From an uncultured Alteromonadaceae bacterium (GTDB taxonomy: Bacteria; Pseudomonadota; Gammaproteobacteria; Enterobacterales; Alteromonadaceae), in the NCBI GenBank assembly GCA_947494925.1, contig CANLWS010000003.1:186001-250000 (forward strand): a stretch of 64,000 nt of DNA. Reading direction: 5' to 3'. A model generated the notes under the pieces. The model saw only the letters and a list, made by a program, of their open reading frames with translations. It was not told where the DNA came from and searched no databases. Shown in pieces: positions 8,801 to 17,972 of the stretch (its first letter is position 1; every line of letters starts with the position of its first letter). The translations under genes and the position numbers were made by a program.

Positions 8801-9619
8801 TTGACTGCAGCGACCAACCGGGTATCTTTACTTGGGATCCCCTTTGATGACAACTCAAGTTTTGAAAAGGGACCCGCCAAAGCACCCAAAGTGGTTCGCG
8901 ATCTGCTATCCAGTGGTTCACTGAATAAAAGTACTGAGCTGGGGATTGATCTGGCAAACAATGTTGCCTGGCAAGATGCTGGAAACATTGATCTTGTGCC
9001 AGGGGAATTTCTGGAACCCATCAGAAAAGAATGTGACAGGTTGCTCGCCGACAACCATAGATTATTATCTCTGGGCGGTGATCATAGTGTTACTTATCCA
9101 ATCTTGCTTGCCTACGCCAAGGTATTTCCGTCGCTGACCATTTTGCATATTGATGCGCATCCCGATTTGTATAATGAGTTTAAAGGTAACCCGCTAGCGA
9201 ATGCCTGCCCTTTTGCCCGGATAATGGAAAATAACCTGTGTGGACGTTTAGTGCAGGTCGGGATACGCACATTGAACACCCATCAGCGTCAACAAGCGGA
9301 AAAATTTTCAGTGGAAATGATTCAGATGAAAGACTTCTACAACTCACCCTTGCCACCGATCAAAGGGCCAGTGTATTTATCTCTGGATATAGACGGCATT
9401 GATCCGGCGTTTGCACCTGGTGTTTCGCACAGGGAGCCGGGTGGTCTAACCACCCGAGACGTCATCAATTTAATTCACAATATTGATGGTCCTTTAGTGG
9501 GTGCTGATATTGTTGAATTTAATCCCGATAAAGATATCGATGGTATGACTGCACAACTAGTGGGAAAACTGGTGAAAGAGGTGGCAGGCAAAATGTTGAT
9601 GGATCTGCATCAGACTTAG
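8801..9619 (+). CDS. Arginase/agmatinase/formiminoglutamase (ureohydrolase) family enzyme
   Basis: 272 residues. All manganese-binding motifs of the family are present: GGDHS (92-96), DAHPD (118-122) and SLDIDGIDPAFAPG (194-207) followed by SHREPGG. The reaction would be hydrolysis of a guanidino, formimino or similar C-N bond with release of urea or formamide; the exact substrate cannot be read from sequence. The start is a TTG with GAGG upstream; no ATG fits the conserved N-terminus. It is convergent with the cysteine-synthase-like gene, with a shared hairpin between them. Confidence 0.88.
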   Translation: MTAATNRVSLLGIPFDDNSSFEKGPAKAPKVVRDLLSSGSLNKSTELGIDLANNVAWQDAGNIDLVPGEFLEPIRKECDRLLADNHRLLSLGGDHSVTYPILLAYAKVFPSLTILHIDAHPDLYNEFKGNPLANACPFARIMENNLCGRLVQVGIRTLNTHQRQQAEKFSVEMIQMKDFYNSPLPPIKGPVYLSLDIDGIDPAFAPGVSHREPGGLTTRDVINLIHNIDGPLVGADIVEFNPDKDIDGMTAQLVGKLVKEVAGKMLMDLHQT

Positions 9620-9623
9620 GGGC

Positions 9624-9649
9624 AAAAAAAGGTCGGCATGTAGCCGACC
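9624..9649 (-). terminator. Terminator between arginase-family and cysteine-synthase-like genes
   Basis: GGTCGGC (9631-9637) pairs with GCCGACC (9643-9649). On the minus strand the stem is followed by seven T, giving a good terminator for the leftward gene. On the plus strand the stem forms but no T-run follows, so it is weaker for the arginase-family gene. Confidence 0.8.
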
Positions 9650-9689
9650 AAAAGAGTATGTCATCATGACATGGAGCCAATGCCAAAAA

Positions 9690-10670
9690 TCAGGCAGTGG
9701 TTTCGAACAAATCGGTACTGAAGTAGCGCTCCGCCGTGTCAGCCAGAATAGTGACGATACGTTTCTCGCTATTCTGGGCTCTGCGCCCGACTTGAATCGC
9801 TGCGCAGGCCGCTGCTCCAGAGGAAATGCCAACGGGTAAACTTTCGGTGCAAGCTAATAGTCGCGCGTATTCAATGGCATCCTGATCTGATACGGCAATG
9901 ATTTCGTCAAGCAATTCCGTGTCCAGCACATCAGGCACATGTCCCGAACTTAATCCCTGTATTTTATGCACACCTGCTCTCCCTTCAGACAACACCGGAC
10001 AGGAAGAGGGTTCAACGGCGATAATTTGAATATTGGGGTTGCGTATTTTAAGCGCATTTGCGATACCAGTAATAGTACCGCCCGTGCCGACACCTGCAAT
10101 TAAGATATCAACGTTACCACCGGTATCACGCCAGATCTCCTGAGCGGTACTGTTGAAATGCATTTCCGGATTGGCCTGATTGGCGAACTGATCCAGCATG
10201 ACCGCATTTGGCCTTTCTTTAATCATGTCTTTGGCTTTATCGATTGCCCCCTTGGTGCCTAACTCCTTTGGTGTGGTGACTACCGTAGCGCCGTAGTGTT
10301 TTATCAATTTACGTCTTTCAATGGACATGTGTTCAGGGATCACTATGGTGAGTGGTACTTTCTTAATTGCACAGATCCAAGCACAAGCGACACCATTGTT
10401 ACCTGACGTAGCTTCAATGATTTCGGTCTGATCATTAAAGTGTTCAGAACGCATTAACGTGTCAATCATAGCCATTGCCGGACGGTCTTTGATGGAGCCC
10501 GCAGGATTAAAATACTCAACCTTAGCCACCAGTTCTGCGCCGACATCGAACAAGTTTTCCAGCCTGCTCATTCTGACCAGGGGCGTATTGCCTATGGTCT
10601 GAGTTATATCCCCATAAATTTTAGTGGGTTGGGTATGACTTTCGACCAATTCTACCGCCTGATTTTGCAT
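9690..10670 (-). CDS. Cysteine synthase / cystathionine beta-synthase-like PLP enzyme
   Basis: 326 residues from the ATG at 10670, chosen for GAGGA eight bases upstream rather than the in-frame ATG at 10733. Fold-type II PLP enzyme: IGNTPLVRM, the PLP lysine in GSIKDRPA (K61), the asparagine loop TSGNNG, the phosphate-binding GVGTGGTITG, and SSGAAACAA near the end. In CysK/CysM the asparagine loop normally reads TSGNTG; here T is replaced by N, so the acceptor substrate may differ from sulfide. It is transcribed away from an Lrp-type regulator, which may control it. Known relatives make cysteine from O-acetylserine or act on other beta-substituted amino acids. Confidence 0.85.
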   Translation of the reverse strand: MQNQAVELVESHTQPTKIYGDITQTIGNTPLVRMSRLENLFDVGAELVAKVEYFNPAGSIKDRPAMAMIDTLMRSEHFNDQTEIIEATSGNNGVACAWICAIKKVPLTIVIPEHMSIERRKLIKHYGATVVTTPKELGTKGAIDKAKDMIKERPNAVMLDQFANQANPEMHFNSTAQEIWRDTGGNVDILIAGVGTGGTITGIANALKIRNPNIQIIAVEPSSCPVLSEGRAGVHKIQGLSSGHVPDVLDTELLDEIIAVSDQDAIEYARLLACTESLPVGISSGAAACAAIQVGRRAQNSEKRIVTILADTAERYFSTDLFETTA

Positions 10671-10803
10671 GATTTTTATCCTCTCATTTGATGCTGGAAA
10701 TAGTGACATAGGGCGACTAGAAAAATATTTCAAATGTTTCCTTAAAATTGAACTATATTAGGAAAAATTTCTATTAATAAATTTATTGTTGGGAATATTG
10801 GTT

Positions 10804-11256
10804 ATGGATCGAACAGATAGAGAAATATTACGGCTTCTGCAAAATGATGCGACTTTGTCAGTCAATGAGGTGGCTGACAGGGTTGGGTTAAGCACTACTC
10901 CTTGTTGGCGACGGATACAATTGCTGGAAAAAAGTGGTGTGATCAACAAAAGGGTGGCGTTGCTGGATCCGGAAAAACTGGACTTGAGCATGACTGTATT
11001 CGTGCAGGTCAAAGCGGGAAGGCATGATGCCAATTGGCTCGATCGCTTTTCTCGACATGCCAGTGAAATGGAAGAGGTGATAGAGTTTTTCCGAATGAGC
11101 GGTGAATATGACTATTTGTTGAAAGTCGTCGTAAGAGACATGAAAGCGTTCGATGTATTTTACAAAAAGCTGGTGGACGGTGCTGATTTGTCCGATGTGA
11201 CCTCAAGTTTTGCGATGGAGCAGATCAAATATAGTACAGCATTGCCTTTGGGATAG
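10804..11256 (+). CDS. Lrp/AsnC family transcriptional regulator
   Basis: 150 residues from ATG 10804 (MDRTDREILRLLQND). The N-terminal winged helix-turn-helix (VNEVADRVGLSTTPCWRRIQLLEKSGVI) is followed by the RAM ligand domain (residues about 65-145, FVQVKAG, FFRMSGEYDYLLKVVV). The Cys-Trp-Arg-Arg recognition helix is the common AsnC form. The gene is divergent from the cysteine-synthase-like gene with 133 bases between, so local control of that gene, possibly in response to an amino acid, is likely. Confidence 0.9.
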   Translation: MDRTDREILRLLQNDATLSVNEVADRVGLSTTPCWRRIQLLEKSGVINKRVALLDPEKLDLSMTVFVQVKAGRHDANWLDRFSRHASEMEEVIEFFRMSGEYDYLLKVVVRDMKAFDVFYKKLVDGADLSDVTSSFAMEQIKYSTALPLG

Positions 11257-11405
11257 TTTCCTATCGTGTCCATTTACGTATTTCATTGTGCCAAAATTTC
11301 GAGGTGAAAAGTTTTATGCGAGCCAATGAATTGATCCCTTCTTCGTTTTGTAACGTTTACATCAGATGGCTTACTATTCATAATGCCACAGGTCATTAAC
11401 TGTCT

Positions 11406-12227
11406 ATGCGACGTCGAATAAGTTTGTTTATACGATCTTCATATTTCTGGATTGCAGTGTTAACGCTGCCTGCTTCTTACTTGTTTGCTGCAAACACGGA
11501 GCAGTCTTCAACAATTGTCAGGTTCTGTGCCCCTCACAATAACGTTTATCCCTTTTTCGTCACTGACAACGGCAACTTGTCCGGTATCAATGCTGATATG
11601 TTGCAACAGCTATTCAATAAACGCTCACTTTCAGATGTGACACTGTCGTTTGTTCGACGTCCATGGAAACGCTGTAATTCAGACTTGGAAAACGGCGAAG
11701 TGGATATGATGATAGGTGGCTATGACGCCAAAAGAAACAACGTAGTGTATCCATCAGAACTTGGCTTTGCGCTTGGAGATACTGCAATTTCAACAGCTGA
11801 AGTCTGTTTCTCCAGTATTCCCGGGGAACAAATGGAGAATGCCCGCAGAGGGTTGCGGGGTGAGTCGTCTTTTATTGTTGGCATTGAAGCCGGATTTTCA
11901 AAACAACACAGCAGTGCAATAAAACCCCAATGGGTCGTTCTTTTTAATCCGATTGAAAAATTTAGGATGCTCGAAATGGGCAGGGTGGACGCCATTGTCC
12001 AGGTCTGTTCGATGGATGGCGAACATCCAATTAAAACGGAAGCAGAAGCTATCGGATTTAATGACTTTAAGACTTTGTATCCACCGTATTTATCTAACCC
12101 GGCTTACGCCGTATTTAGCGAGAAATTTGCAAAAGCACATAGAGATGTTGCCGTACGTATCGTGACCGAATCCCAGAATCTAGATAAAGGTATAATCTTT
12201 AGCCAATATCGCCCTGGTATTTTATAG
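11406..12227 (+). CDS. Orphan periplasmic solute-binding protein, family 3-like
   Basis: 273 residues with an N-terminal signal peptide ending near LPASYLFAA. The mature protein resembles the family 3 (amino-acid type) substrate-binding fold: VRFCAPHNNVYPFFVTDNGNLSGINADML at the start, FVRRPWKRCNSDLENGEVDMMIGGY (first lobe) and RVDAIVQVCS. No permease or ATPase gene lies nearby, so it may serve as a sensor or accessory domain rather than part of a transporter. Such orphan genes are frequent in Alteromonadales. Ligand unknown. Confidence 0.7.
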   Translation: MRRRISLFIRSSYFWIAVLTLPASYLFAANTEQSSTIVRFCAPHNNVYPFFVTDNGNLSGINADMLQQLFNKRSLSDVTLSFVRRPWKRCNSDLENGEVDMMIGGYDAKRNNVVYPSELGFALGDTAISTAEVCFSSIPGEQMENARRGLRGESSFIVGIEAGFSKQHSSAIKPQWVVLFNPIEKFRMLEMGRVDAIVQVCSMDGEHPIKTEAEAIGFNDFKTLYPPYLSNPAYAVFSEKFAKAHRDVAVRIVTESQNLDKGIIFSQYRPGIL

Positions 12228-12286
12228 TTGAGCAAATTCTTGTTGCTGCAGGGATAGTGCTTCGACTAGTTATCAAAGAGATAAGG

Positions 12287-13003
12287 GTGAAAGCAATAAT
12301 AATTGGCGCCACGTCCGGAATCGGTCGTGAACTTGCAAGGCAAATGGGATCCTACGGTTATTCGTTGGGTATTACCGGACGTCGCACTTCTTTACTGGAT
12401 TCCTTGGCTCAAGAGTTACCAACCCAGAGCTACAAATCCGCTATGGACCTTCAGGATGTTTCTGCCTCAGTTGACGCATTTGAAACTTTACTAAGTCAAA
12501 TGGGGGAGGTTGATGTCATCATAATCAACTCTGGAACCGGCAGTATTAACCCTGATTTTCCCCTTTCTGATGAACTTGAAACGGTCGCCGTGAATGTGGT
12601 GAGTTTTACCGCTATAGCCAATGTCGCATACCATTATTTTTGTAGCAAAAAGCAAGGACAAATCGTGGGTATTTCCTCGCTCGCTGCGGTACGAAGCGGA
12701 CCATTCGCGGCGTACAATGCCTCGAAGTCCTTTGTTTCTGCCTATCTCGAAGGCTTAAATTGCCGATCTAAGTTTCATGAGTGCGATTTGGCCATTACGG
12801 ATGTTAGACCTGGCTTTGTCGACACTGAGATGGCCAAGGGAGAAGGTATATTCTGGAAGGCGCCGGTTGAAAAAGCTGCGAAACAAATATTTAGCGCTAT
12901 CAGGAAAAAGCATCGGGTGGTTTATGTGACCAAACGATGGCAGGTAATTGCTTTGATACTATCTAATCTGCCATTTAAGCTGTATCGAAAGGTTATTGGC
13001 TAA
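12287..13003 (+). CDS. Short-chain dehydrogenase/reductase (classical SDR)
   Basis: About 238 residues if it starts at the GTG at 12287 (VKAIIIGATSGIGREL); an upstream GTG at 12257 adds ten residues. Cofactor motif GATSGIG and TGRR at the end of beta-2 suggest NADP(H). The NNAG motif is replaced by NSGTG, and catalytic S and Y-x-x-x-K are in GISSLAAVRSGPFAAYNASK. The C-terminal tail is basic and hydrophobic (IALILSNLPFKLYRKVIG), as in membrane-associated SDRs. Substrate unknown. Confidence 0.83.
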   Translation: MKAIIIGATSGIGRELARQMGSYGYSLGITGRRTSLLDSLAQELPTQSYKSAMDLQDVSASVDAFETLLSQMGEVDVIIINSGTGSINPDFPLSDELETVAVNVVSFTAIANVAYHYFCSKKQGQIVGISSLAAVRSGPFAAYNASKSFVSAYLEGLNCRSKFHECDLAITDVRPGFVDTEMAKGEGIFWKAPVEKAAKQIFSAIRKKHRVVYVTKRWQVIALILSNLPFKLYRKVIG

Positions 13004-13155
13004 CTGGGAACTTTGTCACCTGGAAAAACCGCTATTTGGAAATAACCAACAGTTTGTATCGCAAACCCAACCATTCATCGCTTTTTCAATGAAACTAATT
13101 CCCCCTGGAGTCATAGTGATCAATCGAAAGAAAACAAAGACGTAAGCTAAGTCCT

Positions 13156-14244
13156 ATGAAAGCAAGAAATTCTATTGTTCCATGTGCCTTGATCCTATGT
13201 TTATCTTTGAACTGCGCGGCAAAAGGAAATATTGAATCTGAGGTCAACGCATTTTTGATAAAACAAGTTGAAGAAACGGGTGCACCTTCCTTGTCTGTGT
13301 CTGCCGGACGCGCTGGAGAAGTATTGTTTTCAATTGCACAAGGGGTCGCGAACAAGTCGACTGGAAAAAAAGCAGATAAAAACACCCAGTATCGCACTGG
13401 TTCGGTTTCAAAAGTGATTGGAACAACGGCTTTTATGCGATTAGTGGGTGCGGAAAAAATTAAGCTGACCGACGGAATCCGGCAGTACTTACCTTATCTC
13501 CCAGCTCACTATGACAAGATCCAGATTAGGCATATTCTGACTCATACCAGTGGCATTCGACATTATCGATATGGCGAATATGGTACCAATATTCATTACC
13601 CCACATTGCGGGATGCCACCAAAGTGTTTCGCGACGATGCATTATTGTTTGTCCCTGGCAGCCGCTATCAGTACTCCACATACGGTATTAACTTAATTCA
13701 GGGCATCATCGAATCGGTAACACAAAAAACACTGTCTGAATTCATGAATGAAGCCTTATTTATTCCACTCAATATGAGCAATACTGAGCTTGAAGTGAAA
13801 GGTGAGGAAACGAGTCAGTATGCTGTTGGGTATCGTTCTTTTATGTCAAGTTACCAGGTAAAAGACATCGATGTAAGTAACAAATATATCGGCGGGGGAA
13901 TGCGAACCACCCCTGAGGATTTGGTCACCATGGTTCAGGCTATTAACAGCGGGAAGGTAGTCAATGACACAATGCGAAACTTGATGTTGACCGTACCTTT
14001 CCCTGAAGTAGCCAATGACAGGGCGTTAGGTTGGCGTTGGCTTGAGTATAAAGGAGTCAAAGCCTTTGCTCATACCGGAGCCATCAACGGATTCGTATCC
14101 TTTTTAGCCCACTTTGTGGATGAAGACATCACTATTGCTATCATGGTAAATCAGGACGACTACGACTATACCGGTGCAACTTCCTACAAATTACTGGAGA
14201 TTGTCCGATCTGGTTTGGAAATCGTTCAACAGGACGACAATTAG
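13156..14244 (+). CDS. Exported serine hydrolase (beta-lactamase class C-like)
   Basis: 362 residues with a signal peptide ending near CAAKG. The nucleophile motif is S83-V-S-K86 (YRTGSVSKVIG), the tyrosine motif is YSTYG where family members usually have Y-x-N, and HTGAINGF near residue 310 occupies the third H-x-G position. HILTHTSGIRHY is another family landmark. Likely periplasmic. It is a distant paralogue of the hydrolase at 7589-8713. Substrate unknown. Confidence 0.83.
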   Translation: MKARNSIVPCALILCLSLNCAAKGNIESEVNAFLIKQVEETGAPSLSVSAGRAGEVLFSIAQGVANKSTGKKADKNTQYRTGSVSKVIGTTAFMRLVGAEKIKLTDGIRQYLPYLPAHYDKIQIRHILTHTSGIRHYRYGEYGTNIHYPTLRDATKVFRDDALLFVPGSRYQYSTYGINLIQGIIESVTQKTLSEFMNEALFIPLNMSNTELEVKGEETSQYAVGYRSFMSSYQVKDIDVSNKYIGGGMRTTPEDLVTMVQAINSGKVVNDTMRNLMLTVPFPEVANDRALGWRWLEYKGVKAFAHTGAINGFVSFLAHFVDEDITIAIMVNQDDYDYTGATSYKLLEIVRSGLEIVQQDDN

Positions 14245-14396
14245 TGGTCGTTGATAAATATTATTAAGGATGGATTATTTAGTTGCGCAGCAACGCCCAG
14301 CCGAAATACTCGACAAGGATGTCGTGGCTAGGTGACGCTCATCAGGGATGTGTTTATGACGACGTGAATTCAATCTAGAAACATCGCAATGGAACA

Positions 14397-15317
14397 TCAA
14401 GTTTGTTGTTTAAACGCAGCCAATATTTCCGAACCAGACGCATTCCAGACATCAAGTGACATAAGGTATTCCAATGCTTGTTCCAGATAGGCGATGCGAT
14501 GAGGTTGTCCTAACATCCAGGGGTGAATATTCAACGCCAGTATCCGGCCACCTTGTGTCTCGGCTTCCTGCAATAAAAAATCGCCGGCATCACAGATTTG
14601 TTGCAAGTAGGATTGTTCGCTGTGCTGGTTATTCATCAGAATGAATTTGTCTTCCAATTCATTCGACAATGGCATTGCCCAGAGATTTCCATTCTCGGTG
14701 CGAAAGGGGTAAGGCATATCATCGTTAACCCAATCACAGAAGTATTCTACCCCGTTTTCTACCAGTAATTCTGGTGTGTGCTCACTTTCATTACGGGCCG
14801 GGCTTAGCCAGCCTTTAATGTCCTGACTAGTAAGCTCTCGCAATTGTTCCAATGCGCTTTTCACCCGCTTTGATTCCTCCTGCTTATCTAGCCCTCCGTA
14901 ATGCAGTGCATCCATATGTAAGCCGTGGCAGAGAAACTCGTTTTGGCGTTCTTTCAGTACATCCAGCAGGTAAGGGTAGCGACGGGCCAACTCCGTGTTG
15001 TAAGTGAAAGTAGGAGTTACTTCAAAACGATCAAAGGCCTTAAGAAAACGAAATATTCCAACCCTGTTGCCATAATCCCGCAAACTGTAATGCCGCAGGT
15101 CAGGGTAGGGCATGGTCATGCCCCCAGGGACTTTGAAGGGGACACCTTGTTGGTCCAAAGGGTAGAATTGCATACAAACGTTCACCCATAGCGCCAGCTT
15201 CTTGCCATTTGGCCAACTGACTGGATTGCGCTCAGATAATAGGGACCAATCATAACGGTCGTGGTCCATACCTTTGCTGCGGTGGGGATATTCAAGATGA
15301 GATTTGTCCAGCGTCAT
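14397..15317 (-). CDS. Polysaccharide-deacetylase-fold hydrolase (PuuE/NodB type), second in operon
   Basis: 306 residues with the PuuE-like opening: YSLRDYGNRVGIFRFLKAFDRFEV, then FLCHGLHMD, GWLSPARNES (a conserved loop in this subgroup) and LNIHPWMLGQPHR near the end. This cytosolic NodB-fold subgroup includes allantoinase PuuE and related cyclic amide/imide hydrolases rather than true chitin or peptidoglycan deacetylases. There is no signal peptide. The start overlaps the stop of the upstream deacetylase gene by four bases, so the two are coupled and may form a heteromer or act in sequence. Confidence 0.8.
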   Translation of the reverse strand: MTLDKSHLEYPHRSKGMDHDRYDWSLLSERNPVSWPNGKKLALWVNVCMQFYPLDQQGVPFKVPGGMTMPYPDLRHYSLRDYGNRVGIFRFLKAFDRFEVTPTFTYNTELARRYPYLLDVLKERQNEFLCHGLHMDALHYGGLDKQEESKRVKSALEQLRELTSQDIKGWLSPARNESEHTPELLVENGVEYFCDWVNDDMPYPFRTENGNLWAMPLSNELEDKFILMNNQHSEQSYLQQICDAGDFLLQEAETQGGRILALNIHPWMLGQPHRIAYLEQALEYLMSLDVWNASGSEILAAFKQQT

Positions 15318-16261
15318 TGGGACGCTCCTGCACGTTTCAGTTGAATATCGGCACTCACCTGCTCGTAATAATGTTCAATAAAATAATCTGCTATCTCTCG
15401 AGCGGTTGTGACCCACACGTCATCATGACTGGTAATGTAGTCCAGTGCCGCTTCGTAGGCTTTCATTCTGTGCGGACAGGATACCTGGTAATTGTGAGTT
15501 GGGATGCACATGATAGTGCCGGACTCCTCACCTTCTTGATAAAGGCGATCAAAGTTTTGTTTGAGCATGTCGCCATAACGCCTTGGTTCAACTTTGTTAA
15601 CCACAAAAGCAATAGTGTCATTCATCTCCAATGAATAAGGTATGGACACAAATCGCTTATCACTGCGAAGGTGGATAGGCGTAGGTTGGTCATCATGGAA
15701 TAAATCACAGGTGTAATATCCACCTTGGTTACCAAATAACTCTGTCCCTACCTCAGCAAATAAATCCAGAGTTAGTTCAGAGTGGGACAGAGCCGGTGCC
15801 AGGTAGCCTGCGCACTTCTGACCTGTGTGGCGATAAATGCTTTCCATCGAGTCTCTTATCATGTCCCGTTCCTGTTGCTCAGACATGCCGTAGGTATAAC
15901 GTGTGTTGTAAATCCCATGACTGAAGAATTCCCAATCCCTTTCTTTGCACATCTGAATGATCTCAGGGTGGTGATCGCACAATGCTGTGGAGAGAGAAAT
16001 CGAGCCACGAACGCCATATTTATCCAACAATTCCATCTGTCTCACATGACCCACCCGGTTGCCATAATCTCTAATACTGTAGCCTTGTGTTGCGGGGTAA
16101 GGTTGTGGCCAGGCAGCCCTAGAAGGATTTGGTGGTGGATTCAGTTCATAAAACTCGATATTGGGCGCGACCCAAAATGCCAGTTTTTTGTCTCCAGGCC
16201 AGCGAATTTTGGGTCGGTTGTGATAAGGCCAATAATGGTAAAAGCCTGGATCATTCTTCAT
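15314..16261 (-). CDS. Polysaccharide-deacetylase-fold hydrolase (PuuE/NodB type), first copy in operon
   Basis: 315 residues, paralogous to the next gene: YSIRDYGNRVGHVRQMELLDKYGV, EFFSHGIYNTRYTYG, GYLAPALSHSE and IPTHNYQVSCPHRM. These follow the layout of PuuE-type hydrolases. It has no signal peptide, so it is expected in the cytoplasm. It lies 66 bases downstream of the isochorismatase-fold gene on the same strand and overlaps the following deacetylase gene. The two together with the amidohydrolase suggest stepwise opening and deamination of a cyclic amide, imide or ureide; this is inference from neighbours. Confidence 0.8.
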   Translation of the reverse strand: MKNDPGFYHYWPYHNRPKIRWPGDKKLAFWVAPNIEFYELNPPPNPSRAAWPQPYPATQGYSIRDYGNRVGHVRQMELLDKYGVRGSISLSTALCDHHPEIIQMCKERDWEFFSHGIYNTRYTYGMSEQQERDMIRDSMESIYRHTGQKCAGYLAPALSHSELTLDLFAEVGTELFGNQGGYYTCDLFHDDQPTPIHLRSDKRFVSIPYSLEMNDTIAFVVNKVEPRRYGDMLKQNFDRLYQEGEESGTIMCIPTHNYQVSCPHRMKAYEAALDYITSHDDVWVTTAREIADYFIEHYYEQVSADIQLKRAGASQ

Positions 16262-16327
16262 ATAGTTACTCGCAGTTAATTACCTCGCCAGTCTGCAAAT
16301 TTCAGATGTCGAAGGCGATGACAAATG

Positions 16328-16996
16328 TCATTTTTTCTGCTTTTCCAGCCATTCCTGGAGCTCTTTTATCTCAACCACATCGGCATATTTCAGCGACAAA
16401 TCGGTCAAGTTGGCAAAGTGATAACTTTCATGTTTATCTGCCACACATTCTTCCGGCACGATAGTCCGGTAACCCCGTGACAGAGAATCTACTGCCGTGG
16501 CGCGAATACACCCCGATGTTGAACCGCCTGTGATAACAACAGTATCCACCTGGTGCCAGACCAACAGAGACTGCAGTTGAGTTTCAAAAAATGCTGAGGG
16601 CATTTTCTTTAGATAAATAACGTCATTTTTACGATCTATCTCAAGCCTGTCATCAAACTCACTCCGCTCAGAATCAAACTTGATGTTTTGCAGTGAATCC
16701 GGCGTATCTGTGCGGGTTCCCCATATGCCAGCATCGTCGGCGCTATCCATATAGGCCACATGTGTCCAGACCACAGGCCAGCCTAATCCCCTGAACTGTT
16801 TGGCCAGATCATTGACGTAGTACATTTGGTTGGGATCAGTTTCGTAGGCAGTCTTGTATTTGTCTACCCGGGTGTAGGCTTTTTGCGGATCGACGTTGAC
16901 TAACACCGCTTTGTTACCGTAGCCGAATCGCTTTCTGGCAGGGTTGTTTTTTATGTCAGCGTATATTTCACGAGCAGTTTTAGAGCTGGTTTCCAT
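16328..16996 (-). CDS. Isochorismatase-fold cysteine hydrolase (amidohydrolase)
   Basis: 222 residues with the complete catalytic triad of the cysteine-hydrolase branch: Asp36 (LVNVDPQKAY), Lys131 (LKKMPSAF) and Cys163 (GGSTSGCIRATAVD). The TSGC-x-R-x-TA-x-D form is that of N-carbamoylsarcosine amidase, maleamate amidohydrolase (NicF) and nicotinamidase relatives, so release of ammonia from an amide is the likely reaction. GGAAGGAA lies six bases before the ATG. It is the first gene of a leftward operon with two PuuE-type hydrolases, and a perfect TTGAT-N4-ATCAA palindrome lies 19 bases upstream of its start. Confidence 0.86.
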   Translation of the reverse strand: METSSKTAREIYADIKNNPARKRFGYGNKAVLVNVDPQKAYTRVDKYKTAYETDPNQMYYVNDLAKQFRGLGWPVVWTHVAYMDSADDAGIWGTRTDTPDSLQNIKFDSERSEFDDRLEIDRKNDVIYLKKMPSAFFETQLQSLLVWHQVDTVVITGGSTSGCIRATAVDSLSRGYRTIVPEECVADKHESYHFANLTDLSLKYADVVEIKELQEWLEKQKK

Positions 16997-17014
16997 CTTG
17001 TTCCTTCCACTTGT

Positions 17015-17028
17015 TTGATAATTATCAA
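17015..17028. promoter_or_regulatory. FNR-type box between divergent operons
   Basis: TTGATAATTATCAA is a perfect 14-base palindrome of the FNR form TTGAT-N4-ATCAA. It lies just upstream of the isochorismatase gene start (too close for class II activation, so repression would be expected there) and about 220 bases upstream of the divergent operon at 17241. For the rightward direction an AACAAT hexamer lies at the class II -10 distance (17051-17056), but it is a poor match. Confidence 0.5.
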
Positions 17029-17240
17029 GGGCTTTGTCTACATAATTGACAACAATCTAACTGTATTGAATTCACGCAATCGATCCTGCAAATCGATAGT
17101 GTATTATAAACAACAAAAGACTTATTGACATAACAATTATATATATACCGAGTCAGATGACTATACGCAACTGTCAATGTGGCGTAATTTACCCTAGGGT
17201 TATCGGCGACGATTAATCAGTATCAACATGTGGACCTGAA

Positions 17241-17972
17241 ATGAAACATAGAACAATCAGAGGTACGATCCAGTACACCAGCAAAAAACCAGAGCGACTG
17301 GATCGGGAGCGGGGACGTGAGTATTTCAGCATTACCACCCAGTCTGATGGCGTGAAGGTGCTACACGCGCATTGCGAAATTGATGATGAGCCCAATGTAA
17401 TCCGGGATGTCGTGTTGGCAATGAACACCGATTCGAGCCCCATAGATTGTTCTTGTCGAATTAGTGTGGGTGACAAGTATGAAGGCTCAGGGTGGATGCG
17501 GTTTACTGATCGTTATGTGGAATGCGAAACCCATAATCAACGGGATGGACGTATTACCCAGAAAATTGAGTTGGCTGGCAGAGTAAAATGGTTGCAGTCT
17601 CATCCAATAGTGGGCGACGCCCTATTGATGCGACTTTACGATTTGTCCCAGGGGCCAGGTAAGACGTTTTTTCCTGATTTGTTTCTGACTTCCCCTGATC
17701 ACAGAGGCGCAACGGGTCCACTTTTATTTAAAACCGGGTTTGGGATCAGGTATGTGGGCGAAGAACTTATCACCGTAAAAGCGGGTGAATTCAAAGCGCG
17801 TCATTTTCAGGTCGTCGACACGGCTGGAAATTTACCAGAAGAACATCCACCCTATAATTTGTGGTGCACAGCTGATGATGACTATTTACTGCTGCGTGCG
17901 GGCGCAGAAGGTTATATGCAAACCCATTATGAACTAATTGACTATCAGATAATTGAGGGAGGTCTGTCATGA
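17241..17972 (+). CDS. Protein of unknown function, first gene of methyltransferase operon
   Basis: 243 residues, no signal peptide or membrane segment, predicted beta-rich from alternating polar and hydrophobic residues. I do not recognise the family with confidence. The arrangement FGIRYVGEELITVKAGEFKARHFQVVDTAG in the last third resembles the DUF3108-type barrel turn seen in some lipocalin-like proteins (the T-V-x-A-G-x-F-x-x-x-H pattern). It overlaps the methyltransferase gene by four bases, so both products probably act in the same step. The upstream region is AT-rich and shared with the divergent isochorismatase operon. Confidence 0.7.
   Translation: MKHRTIRGTIQYTSKKPERLDRERGREYFSITTQSDGVKVLHAHCEIDDEPNVIRDVVLAMNTDSSPIDCSCRISVGDKYEGSGWMRFTDRYVECETHNQRDGRITQKIELAGRVKWLQSHPIVGDALLMRLYDLSQGPGKTFFPDLFLTSPDHRGATGPLLFKTGFGIRYVGEELITVKAGEFKARHFQVVDTAGNLPEEHPPYNLWCTADDDYLLLRAGAEGYMQTHYELIDYQIIEGGLS

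Noticed and set aside
15782-16279. Plus-strand open frame of 165 codons across the first deacetylase gene
   Set aside because: Antisense to a gene with clear family motifs; its own translation shows no domain.
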